A stretch of DNA of 60,000 bases from Cristatella mucedo (Eukaryota; Bryozoa; Phylactolaemata; Cristatellidae), in contig WPIO01000132.1 of NCBI GenBank assembly GCA_009760855.2, forward strand, positions 474,001-534,000. Direction: 5' to 3'. Made by a program: the position numbers and the translations under genes. The notes under the pieces were generated by a model. It was not told the origin of the DNA, ran no database searches, and saw only the letters and a program-made list of their open reading frames with translations. Of this stretch, positions 10,446-21,165 are shown piece after piece; position 1 is the first letter of the stretch; every line of letters begins with the position of its first letter.

Positions 10446-11305
10446 GCTGCTATAGCGCCGTCGCGCGCCGGCTCGTGTTTCCGTCGAGCGACACGCCTTG
10501 ATCTCCACGAGGACAGCGAAATAGCCTGACCTCACTCGAGCGGGCAGAGGCACTCGCATCCATCCAAAAATAGCCATTCGAAAGAAGTTACCCCACCCCA
10601 CCCCACCCCGCCGCCGCGAGCGCTCCGCCGCAGCCGGCGGCAGACGGGACCTCGCGGCGGACACAGCGCGTTTGTTGGCACTAGTGAAATCGCTGCCGCC
10701 GAGGCTATGTCTGAAAAACTTTGCAGAAGTGTCGCGTTCTAAAGCTAGCAGTGCAGCCGCGCTTTACAATAATAGTCCTTGAGCTCCGAAAACTTGCGGA
10801 CGAAGCTTAAAGTTTGGGAAAATTGTCGCGTACGGCTGGTCGCCCAAATACGTCATGACTACACGCGACTACACTTTGGTGCCATGTACACCTTTTATCA
10901 ACGACGGCTGCCGAGAATCGGGCAACATGGCTCCGAGCGAAAAGGCGAACTCGTTCGCTCTCTCGGTGGGCCCGAAGAGGTACGCAGAGCGGCGGGGTCG
11001 TAGAATGTTCGTTGAATGTCACGCCCCGGATCGACTGGGTCGACGAGGAGCAGTCCGACACCGGCGTTAACTCGATGCGGCGGCAGGCCTCATAAGACAT
11101 CCGGTTGCCGTCCTCTTACTTCCATCGCCTGCGGCGAACGGGCGCGAGCGTAAAGTGAGCTGAAAATCGAAGGCTGAGCTGAGCAAGCGGCTTCGTCGTG
11201 CATTTGGCGGCAGAAGCGCTCGGTGGCCGTCGCCACCGAGTGCAGCGGGCAGTACGGCATCGCCCGCTGCACGATTGGAAAGCTCGACCTGGGTAGATTT
11301 GCAGT
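10446..11305. other. GC-rich intron sequence, no gene recognised
   Basis: Part of intron 4 of the WASP-like gene. GC-rich, with several overlapping open frames on both strands and none showing a recognisable domain or paired splice sites. It includes a CCCCA-repeat stretch near 10590-10610. Confidence 0.4.
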
Positions 11306-11572
11306 GCGAGCCCGTGCCGCTGGCGGCCGTAGTGCATAGTGAGGAGTAATCTTGCCCGTGCCGCTGGCGGCCATAGTGCATAGTGAGGAGTAATCTTGCC
11401 CGTGCCGCTGGCAGCCGTAGTGCATGGTGCGGAGTAATCTTGCCCGTGCCGCTGGCGGCCGTAGTGCATGGTGAGGAGTAATTTTCCCGTGCCGCTGGCG
11501 GCCATAGTGCATGGTGAGGAGTAATCTTGCCCGTGTGGCTGGCGGCCGTAGTGCATAGTGCGGAGTCACGCT
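11306..11572. repeat. 44-bp minisatellite, about six copies
   Basis: The unit is 44 bp and contains CCGCTGGCGGCC, GTAGTGCAT and GAGGAGTAATCTTG. Six imperfect copies run head to tail inside intron 4. Because 44 is not a multiple of three, the same peptide repeat appears in all - strand frames (ITPHHALRPPAARARLL), which explains three long but spurious open frames of 146-218 codons. Confidence 0.9.
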
Positions 11573-12000
11573 CGCTTCGCAGCGTGAAGCTAACTCTTCG
11601 CCCCGAACCGGCCAGTGTCGCGCTGGGTCGCGAGATCGCAGGCAGGGTCGCCAAGGTCGCACTGCCATGGTCGAGCACCGCCGAGCGACGGGGGGGGGGA
11701 GCGGGTCTATGCGGATCTGGTCACGCACCGCTCCTCCTCGTGCCAACCGGAGGAGCTCTGAGCGACGCGGCGGCGACCTGGAAATCCTAAACCAAGAGCG
11801 CTCGCAGAGCGCTGCATTTCAGGGCGCTTCGCGGCGACCGGATGCGACCGCAGGGTGTCGTTAGCGTCACACGTGACATGAGAATGCCTGGGTGCACAGA
11901 GCTCGCAAAACGTAGCCGTTCTGCCACCCTCCCCCGAACTGTGAAGAAACGTACAGCATGCTATAATGCACCGCTTTGAGTAAATGCCTTTTTTACAACC

Positions 12001-12030
12001 ATTATACCGGTTATACCGGTTATACCGGGA
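12001..12030. repeat. Three TTATACCGG repeats
   Basis: Three consecutive copies of a 9-base TTATACCGG unit. No function assigned. Confidence 0.8.
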
Positions 12031-12094
12031 CTCACCAGATTTACCCACGCTCGACCGCTCCCGGACGAGCAGTCCGCTGGCGGTAGCCTTATGT

Positions 12095-12275
12095 AACGCA
12101 CACTCGTCCAGGCTTTTCGCCCGGTGATACTGGTGCTCGCACCAGTTCACGAGCCAGGTCACGTGGGCTCGAGTTCTCCGGCAGGTAATCCTACATTGCC
12201 CGCGGCTTCAAGCGGTGGCGACGCCCGCTGAGGCTCTTTTGCCGCCGCGTAATTAAGGCTGTTCAATCAGCTGAC
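12095..12275 (+). mobile_element. SINE-1 copy
   Basis: Diverged + strand copy: CACGAGCC...GGGCTCGAGTTC in the B-box position, then the CAAGCGGTGGCGA middle and a GGCTGTTCAATCAGCTGA end, matching the copy at 53.1 kb. Confidence 0.7.
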
Positions 12276-12297
12276 CTGTACTTAGGCCGCCGCTGGC

Positions 12298-12420
12298 TTT
12301 TAGCCTTGGAGTAAAACGCTGGCGATTCACGACCCATAGGTTCACAGGTTCGATTCCTTCTTGCTGCAGGCGATTCTTTATCTCCTGCTGCAAGCGGGAG
12401 AGAGAGAGAGCTGCTACTGC
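12298..12420 (+). mobile_element. SINE-1 partial copy
   Basis: A second + strand copy just downstream. It has an exact B-box-like GGTTCGATTCC, then GGCGATTCTTTATC and CTGCAAGCGG. It ends in a short GA run instead of the usual tail. Confidence 0.65.
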
Positions 12421-12802
12421 TCTACTTCTCACTATATAAATGGCGCACCTGAAGCAGATGATCGTGACTTTGACTCGTGTGGACAGTGGCTGTTCGCGAA
12501 GGCGAGGCATGTAAACTGCGAGTAGCCATTTGCAATAACTGGTGCGTTCCTGTTACAAGTCAACCGCTACTATCGGCCGCAAGAGATGCGTATTTTACGA
12601 AGTTTTGTCAAGGTGAAAGCTCGGCTAGCTTTAATAAGTCTTAATCGTATATTATATCGACTTCAAGGTTCTCTCACTCAGAGAGCACCTTCATTCTTTT
12701 CTTCCGGCTGACCTCGCAAATACTTCGCCGTCAGGCGTAGCATCGTGACACCAGCTCTATTGACTCAAGTACCTTAGCTGTACCAAACAAGTACCTTAGC
12801 TG

Positions 12803-12875
12803 TATCCAACCTTAGATCCTTTGGAGATCGCGCCTTCAATTCGAAGGCTCCCAAAACCTTGAAATCGTGGATTTA
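12803..12875 (+). mobile_element. LINE-A fragment
   Basis: A short + strand match to the end of the LINE-A ORF (NLRSFGDRAFNSKAPKTL, compare NLRSFGNHAFSSSAPKAW from 35.9 kb on the - strand). Confidence 0.6.
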
Positions 12876-13380
12876 AAGAAACTTCCCTTTTTGACATTAA
12901 AAAAAATGCTAAAAAGCCTCCAGTTGATTTCACATTTTCTCCGCGCCTTCGCACATTGTCGAACGTACGCTTATTCGTACTGATGTACTCGATATCGCTA
13001 GCCAATCGGCAGGCTTTCTTGCCAGCACACGTAACGTGTTCTGGGAGACGGATTTTTTCTGCTTGAGGTGCGCTTAAAAAAATTACATCAATACGAACGT
13101 GTGTGATGTGCTGCAGACGTCCTGCCTCTTTGGCGGCACTTTAAAGGCGGCGTGTGAATTTCTTATTTTCTGTCCGATCGGCTGCAATGTCCATTGCATG
13201 CGTCGTCCGAGTTGCCTGGCGGTGGCGGCGGCAGCGGCGGCGGCGGCAGAGGATTGTGCTCCATTCCTGAACCGCACGCAGACAGTGATTCACTGATGCG
13301 TGCTGGGACAGCGAGGTTCGAGCAGTACTGCTCTCCTCCGTGTTAGCAATGACATTCTACGTGGCAAGGACGATGGGAAT
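12876..13380. other. No gene recognised
   Basis: Intron 4 sequence. A GGCGGC-type trinucleotide run at 13220-13250 creates alanine-rich open frames on both strands. Nothing else was recognised. Confidence 0.4.
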
Positions 13381-13384
13381 GTCA

Positions 13385-14610
13385 CGTGCTAGATCTGTCT
13401 GCTGCCTTCGACACCATTGATCACGATGTTCTGCTTAAGCGATTGAGAATAACGATTGGTCTGGCAGACGAGGCACTAGCGTTATTCAATCCGTGTAGTG
13501 TAGGGGTCAGGTCTCACACACGAGACGAGTCACCTGCGGAGTCTCTCAAGGGTCCGTCCTCGGTCCCTTGCTGTTCTCCATTTATACACAACCTCTGGGA
13601 AAGTGATTAGGGCCCGTGGAATAGGATGTCACTTTTATGCTGACGATACTCTGCTGTATTTGTCATTCAAACCGCCAGAACCTGCTGCAGCAACTGATGA
13701 ACTGAATGCTTGCCTTCCGATATTCGATCCTGGATGTCGGAAAACTTCTTGAAACTAAATGATGATAAAACCAAACTGCTGCTCATAGGACACCTTAAGC
13801 GTGTTTCTGGATTAAAAGGCTTTGTTGTTCTAATAGGTGATGCTGTTGTGCGACCATCATCCAGTGCTCGAATTTTAGATGTCGTTTTAGACAGCTGCTT
13901 AAATTTGAAAAGCTTCATTCAGAAGACTGCTTCTACCGCTAGCCATCACGTCTGATCCCTATCCAAGATTAGGAGCTGTCTTCCACAGTGGATTGCCAGC
14001 AATTTAACTAGCTCCTTAGTTTGGTCTTGGCTCGATTATTGTAATTTCCTTTTAACTTGGCTACCAAAAAAAGCAACTAGGCCACTGCAGCTGGCTATGA
14101 ATATGGCTGCAAGGCTAGTTTTCAAGTACTAAAGGTTTGACCACGCGTCTCCTTTGCTAAAAGAGCTATGATGGCTGCCGGTTGATCAACAGATACAGAG
14201 CAGAACTTTTACGCTGACCCAAAAAGCGCGCCACGGCTTGGTTCCTCCGTACCTGGCTGAACTTCTGCACCAGTTTCAGCCTCTTCGTGCCCTCAGGTCC
14301 TGTACGGACAATAAATTAGCTGTTCCATTCCACCGGTTAAAGACCGTTGGTTTGGTGACAGAAGCTTTTGCTCTGCAGGACTGTGAACTCTGCTCTGTGA
14401 ACTGCTACATCCAAGCTAATCACTACCTCAACTGCTCTCCTGACTCTGCTATGCTTCCCACTTTCTCCTTGTTGAGTGAGATGAAGTCTGTTGGCTACCG
14501 AATGCGTACCGAAAGCCACTTAGGCTGTGAGTGCGCTATACAAAACTCTCTTGCGTAACACCCACATGGTCTTTGAGGCTTTGTGGAGTTACAGACGGAG
14601 ACGCATTGCA
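13385..14610 (+). mobile_element. LINE-B copy (RT to 3' end, broken)
   Basis: In + strand order: LDLSAAFDTIDHDVLLKRL (RT), an RSHTRDES block, YADD at 13636-13647, SENFLKLNDDKTKLLLIGH and VRPSSSARILDVVL. Then come SLSKIRSCLP, WLDYCNFLL, LPKKATRPLQLAMNMAARL, GLVPPYLAELLHQFQPLRAL and the 3' UTR ending in CATCACATTACAT. Several stops and frameshifts show it is dead. It is the best LINE-B reference copy here, and it ends about 105 bp before WASP exon 5. Confidence 0.9.
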
Positions 14611-14712
14611 TCACATTACATTTCCGCCCGCTTCCGCTTCCGCTCCGCATCCGTCCGTCCGTTCGCCGAGCGCAGCGTTACCGCCGCCGAACGGAATTTT
14701 CTTACTTGGCAG

Positions 14713-14945
14713 AAGCGGCAGCGCAGACACCGGCAGTGCCTCCCATGCCGCCCGCCGCGCCAGCCTACGGTGCCGGACCCGCGTCACCTGCAGCGACAGT
14801 AGCCGCCCTTCGCGGCAGCGGCGGCGCCGCGGCGGTGGCCGGCAACTTCCGGCGAGAGGATCGCGGAGGCGTCGATAAGATTAGCGAACCGTTCAACTTC
14901 CGGCAAATCGCCCACATTGGGCCAGACATGATACCACAATTTCAG
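14713..14945 (+). CDS. WASL: WASP/N-WASP homologue, exon 5 (CRIB/GBD)
   Basis: Acceptor TTACTTGGCAG (ends 14712) and donor CAG/GTGCGTGAG (14946). The exon takes two bases to complete the phase-1 codon of exon 4 and ends in phase 0. About 50 residues rich in Ala/Pro/Gly precede the CRIB motif ISEPFNFRQIAHIGPD near the C-terminal end. This aligns with N-WASP I-G-T-P-S-N-F-Q-H-I-G-H-V-G-W-D, which binds GTP-loaded Cdc42. The first consensus His is Gln here. The lysine-rich PIP2-binding stretch that precedes CRIB in vertebrate N-WASP is missing; only FRREDRGGVDK is present. Confidence 0.88.
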
Positions 14946-15011
14946 GTGCGTGAGCCAGCGAACCTGCCCGAGCGCCGGTCCGACGAGGCGCGGCGCGCTC
15001 GCGCCTGAGCG

Positions 15012-15245
15012 TGGTAGTGGTAGTGACGGTTAATGGCAGCGTGCACAGTGTCAGCACGCATAAGCACGTAAAGGACGAATTACAGTGAGCTACTAAATGC
15101 TGGGATACATAGATATGTTTTCAGTTTCTTTTTAACTATGTGATCAACTCAGAAGATGTCGTGACACAAGTCGAAGGTGAGTTCCAGGCTTTGGGAGCAT
15201 ACGAACTAAGGGCACGGATCTTTAGAAAGTCCCCAGAATTTTAAA
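15012..15245 (-). mobile_element. LINE-A fragment
   Basis: Antisense LINE-A 3' UTR (GTGCACAGTGTCAGCACGC and TTCCAGGCTTTGGGAGCATA). It lacks the terminal ATT tail. It begins only 67 bp after the exon 5 donor. Confidence 0.75.
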
Positions 15246-16267
15246 GAAAAAGGATAATATTTTAGATTACGTTGGGGCCATGTGGGTACCGCGACGCTAC
15301 GGCCTCGGTAAACGTTACGCGTCCGAGGGTCCGCCCTCCAGCACTTCCGCCACGCCGCCTCCCGGCTGCACAGCGAGCCGAGTGCAGAAGGTTAACGGAA
15401 TCGCAAGAGACAAAGAGAGAAAGCGAGCGCGGAGCCTCTCGAGAATCAACCCGGAGCTCAGCAATCGGAGCTCAGCAATCCCACTCAAACTCGCACAACG
15501 ATCGAGTGAAAGGCGCATGAAATTGACGAGCGTTCACGATCTCAGTCTCCTCGTTGGCGGCTTCAGCCTTAGGCGGTCTCACTGGGCTTCTGCACATTGT
15601 GGCTCCAGCTGCCAAGCTCTCGCCTTCGACAGCGAACGTCATCAAACATCCGTTTGCGTATTCATTCTTGGTCTAGAGTCGACCTAGCCGGCCTCGCGCG
15701 AGCTTGCTCGCGCCCCAAAGTCGAGCGCCTGCAAAACAGGACGAGACCGCGGCAGCGTCGGCGCCTCCTTCGCATTTCACGGCTCACCGGGCTCGCCGCC
15801 GCCGCCGGCGGCGGCGACAGGGTGAGGGAAACGGGATTATTTCGAAAGCGAATCGTTTCTCAAAATGTCGCGAGAGTCGCCGAACTCTTCTGCAGCGGCG
15901 GCGGTAGCGGTGAGCGCCGCGCGCTTGGCCCGGCTCGTTGACTTGTCTGCCGCCACCGCCGCCGAGCGTGCCACGGCGGCTGCGCGCGCCTGCTCGCGCT
16001 CTCGCGGCTCCGGGCTCGATTCGGCGGCTGAGACGCTGGGCGGGAGGCGCAGACGCCGCTTCGCGCTGCCTGCGCGCTGCGCCTCCCTTGCTGACAGCGG
16101 CGTCGCTCTGATGCCACTAGCTAGCCGGGTCGATTTCGCCCGCACTAGCGACGCTTCTGTGAGCTCGCGAATAGCCGAGCGAGCGCGAGCTGGGGCGGCG
16201 CGGGACTGCCTCGTCTCGGCGCCGGCTGACCTTTGACGCTCGTTCGTAGCTAGCGTCGTACGCTCAG
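15246..16267. other. GC-rich intron 5 sequence
   Basis: Strongly GC- and CpG-rich. Open frames exist on both strands (for example Ala/Arg-rich frames at 15865-16236), but none has a recognisable domain. A CpG island or an unrecognised internal promoter is possible. Confidence 0.35.
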
Positions 16268-16409
16268 GGCGGCGACCTGCTTCCGGAGTCGGCGATGAGC
16301 ACCGAGGACAGAGCACTTTTGCGAATGCTAGGACCTCTGAGCGGCGCCGTTCTCCGCACGACGCAGCAGCCGCTCTATTCGACCTCTCCGCCCCCGGGCT
16401 CCGACGCAG
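16268..16409 (+). CDS. WASL: WASP/N-WASP homologue, exon 6 (after CRIB)
   Basis: Acceptor TACGCTCAG (ends 16267); donor GCAG/GTACCTGAG (16410). Phase 0 at entry matches exon 5, and exit is phase 1. The join reads ...IGPDMIPQFQ-GGDLLPESAMS, then EDRALLRMLGPLSGAVL. This follows the N-WASP order [30 protein letters not shown], the autoinhibitory part of the GTPase-binding domain. Similarity is clearly weaker than for WH1 or CRIB, so this exon rests on phase, splice sites and spacing of the hydrophobic residues. Confidence 0.66.
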
Positions 16410-17410
16410 GTACCTGAGTCTCGGTCGCGACGCTCTCGCCGCCGCGGCCGCGCGCTGTGGCCGCGCTGATCTTTCGCGGCCGGCTCATTTCGCTCGCTTC
16501 CGCGTCATCTTCATGATGAGGCGACTCTCGTCGAAGTCGCTCGACGCCGACCTCGCCCGCGCCAGCCAGCCAGCCAGCGGCGTCTTTTGCGTTGCCTCGC
16601 TGGGAAGAGCCTCGCCGGCCACGTCTCGCCTGCCTCCGTTCGCTCGCAGCGGAGCCGCGCTGGCGGCTCCGCTGCGAGCGACTTGCGCCCGCCACAGGAC
16701 CGCTACGTGCACTTTGTCGCGCGCGGCCGACGGGGCGACGTCGCCCCGTCGGCCGCGAATCCACAAGGCGACCTGAGGACATCCGTCACCCGGCGTCATC
16801 CGGCTGCGGCGCGACCCTTCTCCCGGCGCTACGCGCGGGGCCGCCCGGCGGGGTCTCACCTCTGACCTCGGACGCTTCGTCTTTGTGCGCAGCTAGTTCG
16901 TACTACTTGACCCGCTCCGGCCCGTCCCGCCCCCTGGCCGCGCGGCCCGCTCTGGCCTGTCGAACTCGGGAGGCTCGAGGATGCTGCGAGCGCCCCGCGG
17001 AGACCGAGGGCGAAGGGCGTGGCAGCCGACGACCAGGGGGCGCAAGGCTGCGCCGGCTGCTGCCGCTTGAGCGACGAGGGCGGGCGCGCGCCGACGCAGC
17101 AGACGAGAGGGCCCGGCGGCGGCGGTGACGACGACGGGCGCGCTGGAAACGAACGGAAGATGCACTCGAGGCGTCTCGGTCCATCGAGCGGCGGCGGCTG
17201 CTGCTGCTGTGTCGTCAGTATTAGGGGCACGTGCGTCCTCGGAAATGCTTCCGCGTCGTAGCGATAACAGCTACGACTCGACGAAGCGTTCTAGTTCGTT
17301 TAAAAAAAGTAAACACGGAGGAGTGCTTAGCGGTTGCATTGCTTGGGGTAGACATTTTGAGGGCAACCATTGATTTGCTGTCCGCTACGGTATATTAAAT
17401 TTAATTGCGA
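16410..17410. other. GC-rich intron 6 sequence
   Basis: Continues the GC-rich block; open frames on both strands overlap each other and look compositional. A 16-bp inverted pair (GGGGCGACGTCGCCCC) is centred near 16740. No gene recognised. Confidence 0.35.
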
Positions 17411-17439
17411 TTAAACTAAATTAAATTGAGAAAAATTAA

Positions 17440-19135
17440 ATCTGTATCGTGAGCTTTCCGGTAGCGGCGAGCAGGTGCAAAGCGACTGGCGAAAGATGCC
17501 AGAGCCGCAGAAGCGTAATAGGTAATTACGTAATACCGTAATACGATTACCGTAATAGCCGCCGGAACTATTTGGTAGGCAATGCCCGTGCCACTACCAA
17601 CTAATTTAAGGAGTCTCAGTCTGCTATTCCACGAAGCCGCAAAGAATAATTGACTGTTATGCAGGAGTTGCCCACAGTTTCGCTCAAATGTCGCGCGGCT
17701 CTCGGTACGCATGCGGTAACCAACACACTTCATCCAAAGAGAAAGCTCGGAAGCATACATGAGTCAAAACAGCAGTCGAGGAAGCGACGTAGCGTGGAAG
17801 TAGCAGCTTAGCACGGCAAGAAAATATGAGCTACAGACAGCAGCCGGAGAAGAGAAGTCGTTTCTTAAGAAATTTAGTAGTGAGTTGCACAGTCTAGAAC
17901 CGACTGAGCAAAAACTTGCGTCGCCAACGATCTTCAAACATAGTAAGGAAACAGTTAATCTATCGTCCATAGAAGGCCCGAGCGCACGAGGAAGCTGAAA
18001 CTGGTGCAGCCGTTCAGCTAGGTGTGAAGGAGCTAAGCCGTGGTGGGTCTTGTGGGTCAGTGTGAGAATTTGCTCTGTATCCGTTGATCAAACGGGTGCC
18101 ATCCCAGCTCCTATTGCAAATGAGACGCGCGGCTTAACACATGACATTTTTTAAATAGCCTTGCAGCCATATTCATCATTAGCTATATTATTATCATGGC
18201 TCTTTTTGTTAGCTCAGGCAAAATTGAATTGCGGCAAACCTGCCCAGACAGAAACAAGGAGCTAGTTAAAAAAAAGATTAAATTTCTGTAATTCTTCCTA
18301 GACAGAAGCAGGGAGCTAGCTAAAAAAGATTGCAAGCCATGGTGGTAGATATTCCCTCATCTCAGATAGAAGTTAGACGTGATGGGTAGCTATGGAGGCA
18401 GTTATCTTAAAGAAACTTTTTTAAATTTGCGATTTTTGAAGACGACACCTAAATTAAGAGCCTGCGGTGACGGTCGCTCAACAGCATAACTTTTATAAGA
18501 CCACAGTTTTCTAGTCCAGCCGCACGCTTGGGATGTCCTACGAGCAGCAGTTTGGTTGTATCGTTGCTTGGTTTAAGAACATTTTCGGACGTCCAGGTTC
18601 GAATGTCTGCACGCCAAAAATTCAGTCTATCGTACGCTGAAGCATATGCCGGCTGTTTAAACGAGCTTTCCCAGAGGTTCAGCATAAATGGAGGATAGCA
18701 TAATGGAGGATAGCATTAATGGAGGTTCAGCATAAATGGAGGATAGCAAAGGACCGTGAACGGACAATTTTGGGACAACGAACACTGGTGACTGGCGGAC
18801 TACTGGATGAAAATTGACTAACACAGAACACCTGTTGAATACGATTGGACAAATACGATTTGAACCACTTGAGTGCTTCTTTCTGCCAAAAATAGTGTTA
18901 TTCTCACCTTTAAAGAAGGACACTGCGATTAATAGTGTTGCATGCAGTCGATTCGTCCATTAAGGCCAGGGAAGTGACATTCCTGTCACCGTTGCTGCAT
19001 ATGATGTCGTTCGTTACATGGAGGAAAGCAATTTGAAAGGAGTGGCGTCGCTTAAACTCCGACTGAAATTTTTCTGACAATTCATTCTTTTCAAAGTGTT
19101 CTACAAGCTGCTTAACGACAATCGTTTCAAGAATC
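17440..19135 (-). mobile_element. LINE-B long copy (broken)
   Basis: On the - strand, from 19135 downward: an RT N-terminal block (IVVKQLVEHFEKNELSEKF near 19060-19120) and MDESTACNTINRSVL (equivalent to LDLSAAFDTIDHDVL). Next come a degenerate RT core and DIRTWTSENVLKPSNDTTKL (18540-18610). The C-terminal ORF (18000-18330) and the 3' UTR (to about 17440) follow. Local triplication at 18665-18745 distorts the QPLGKVI region. It lies in intron 6 of the WASP-like gene. Confidence 0.8.
18665..18745. repeat. Local tandem repeat inside LINE-B
   Basis: AGCATAAATGGAGGATAGCA occurs near 18680 and again near 18730, and a related TAATGGAGGATAGCAT unit lies between. It corresponds to duplication of the short peptide LSSIYAEPL within the decayed RT. 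Confidence 0.75.
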
Positions 19136-19139
19136 TATG

Positions 19140-19775
19140 ACAGAAAAAGGACGCATAAGCACACAAAGAACTGGTCACACGGACCCATCGAATCCTGTGA
19201 GAAATAGGTGCGTTTTAGCTTCTGCTTAAATTTCGTCAAGTCAATAAATGTCTTAAGGCCAGTTCCAGGAGGAGTGAGTTCCAGGCTTTGGAAGCACACA
19301 AAATAAAGTCAAAATTTCAAAAATATTAGAGGTTCGCTAGAGCAACATCCTTATTATTTGAGTCAGATGAGCGAGTGGTACGATGCCAAGCCTGATAAGG
19401 AAGTTGTTCGAATGGGCAGGCTTGAGCACGAGAATGAAGGGGCCAAAAAGTGAGTTAAAAAAGCTTGAAGTCACTATGCTACTGGATGGGGACCCAGTGC
19501 AGGTCTGTGAGAAGTGATGTAGAGAAGTAGCTGAGACATTCACGACATATAAGCCTAGCTGTACAATGTTGCATCAATAGTGAGCCCCGTACTGCACAGG
19601 CGGGCACACGTGCGAGTAGCGACTTGAAGAAGTCAAGAAGGAATGTCATTAATTCATGTGCTAACTTGAATATGATGACCAAACCTATGTTAACCCGAAT
19701 TTTTTCAATGATACACGGCTGAAAGTAGGCCTACTGTGTAATGGGTGTGGTCATCTAGTGAAATATCACTTTATA
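19140..19775 (-). mobile_element. LINE-A partial copy
   Basis: Antisense 3' UTR and C-terminal ORF (QHCTARLICRECLSYF, LLTDLHWVPIQ), without an ATT tail at its left edge. It directly follows the LINE-B copy and is followed by a second LINE-A. Confidence 0.75.
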
Positions 19776-20800
19776 ATAATAATAGTAGCAATACATTTGT
19801 ATAGCGCCTTCGGAGAATTGTATAATCAATCTTTCTAGGCACTTTACATGTGCAAAAAAGCATGACTATACGTACATAACAACATGCACGATGTTGTCAT
19901 GCGTAATACGGTTAGTAGTAGCATGCACAGTGTCAACATGCGAAACATGGTACATTCACAGTGTCAGCACGCAGAAGCACACAATAGACTAATCACATGA
20001 ACCCACCAACTTCTGTGAGAAGCCAAGGTGTTTTAGCTTTTTTAATTGTCGTCAAGTCAGAGATGTCGCGATGTCAGTCTGGAGAGAGTTTCCAGTTTTG
20101 GGAGCACACGAGCTAAAGGCACAGTCTCCAGGGACTTCAGATTCGTTGGATGTATATCTGTATGATTTGAGTCAGAGGTGCTAGTGGAAGGATGCTTAGC
20201 TTGGCTGGGAGTAGTTCTGCTAGGTAGGATAGAGCCAAAAAATGAAGGGACCTGAAAGTGAGTGGCAGAACCTTGATGTCAATACGCTGCTTTACTGGGA
20301 GCCAGTGCTAGTCGGCGAGAAGTTGTGCGATATGGAAACTGTGACGCTCACGACAAACAAGCCTAGCTGCAGAGTTTTGCACCAGCTAAAAGCGCTTGAT
20401 TGCACAGGCCGGTAGACCAGAAAGCAGTGAGTTACAGAAGTCAAGATGTGATGTCACAAATGCCTGGACCAACTTGGATGCGGTACCCTTACCTAAACAA
20501 GCCCGAATTTTAGCAATTTTATGTAGCTGAAAGTAGGCAGACTTGACTGTGGAACTGATGTGGTCGTCTAATGAAAGGTCACTTTGGAACATGACACCTA
20601 GATTTCGTGCAGAGTCAACAGGAGATATGCTGGCGGAGCCGATTTTGAGCGTCAGCCTTTCCAATTTCTGAATGACACTTGGTTTACCTATAACTAGTAA
20701 GTTGGTTTTATCGTCATTTGATTCGAAAAAGCTTGCCTCCATCCAGGTGCGGATGTCATCAATACATGCAGCTAGTGGTTTCTCGGGTGATTGTTGGCCG
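19776..20800 (-). mobile_element. LINE-A copy (longest clean ORF piece)
   Basis: The tail (TAATAATAAT at about 19775) is followed by antisense 3' UTR and ORF. A 118-codon frame at 20386-20742 carries SNDDKTNLLVIGKPSVIQKL, SARNLGVMFQSDLSLDDHI, STVKSAYFQLHKIAKIRACL and [20 protein letters not shown]. It is 5'-truncated after the DIRTWM-equivalent. Confidence 0.88.
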
Positions 20801-20974
20801 TTTATGTCTGTGCTCTATGAAACATGAAACAGGGCGTCCAGACTGCGTGTCAATGCAGCAGGAGATTTTGGTATAACTTAAGAAGGCTGCGCTGCACAAA
20901 TAAAGTTGCCAGTGTGGACACAGTTACTGCGGATACTTGCAAAGAAAGCAGCGTCGGCAATTGTGGCAATTGGT

Positions 20975-21165
20975 AAGCCGTGATGGCACATTAGGTAAGG
21001 CGGGTGCCTTTCACGACCTCGGTCCCGAGATCATGGGTTCGAATCCTGCTGTGGGCAATCCTTCATCGCGCCTGCAAGCGTCGGTCATAGCCGTAAAGGC
21101 TCTTCTGTAGCTATGCAAAAGAGGCTGTTAAATCAGTTAATATTTTCTTTCATTTCTTTTGGCTT
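20975..21165 (+). mobile_element. SINE-1 copy (well preserved)
   Basis: tRNA-like head with GTGATGGCACATTAGGTAAG near the A-box position and an exact B-box-like GGTTCGAATCC at about 21036. The middle has GGCAATCCTTCATCGC, and the tail has AAAGGCTCTTCTGTAGC and GAGGCTGTTAAATCAG before T-rich DNA. Confidence 0.82.

Noticed and set aside
11067-11746. Three long - strand frames with HHALRPPAARARLL repeats
   Set aside because: They are produced by a 44-bp minisatellite that shifts frame at each copy; the same peptide appears in all frames.
16592-17128. 178-codon + strand frame in GC-rich DNA
   Set aside because: Arg/Ala/Pro-biased, overlapped by frames in other phases on both strands, with no domain and no supporting splice pair.
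20975-21060. Possible tRNA gene (GGTTCGAATCC B box)
   Set aside because: No cloverleaf with paired acceptor stem can be drawn, and the segment continues into a conserved tail shared by several copies, so it is a SINE head.
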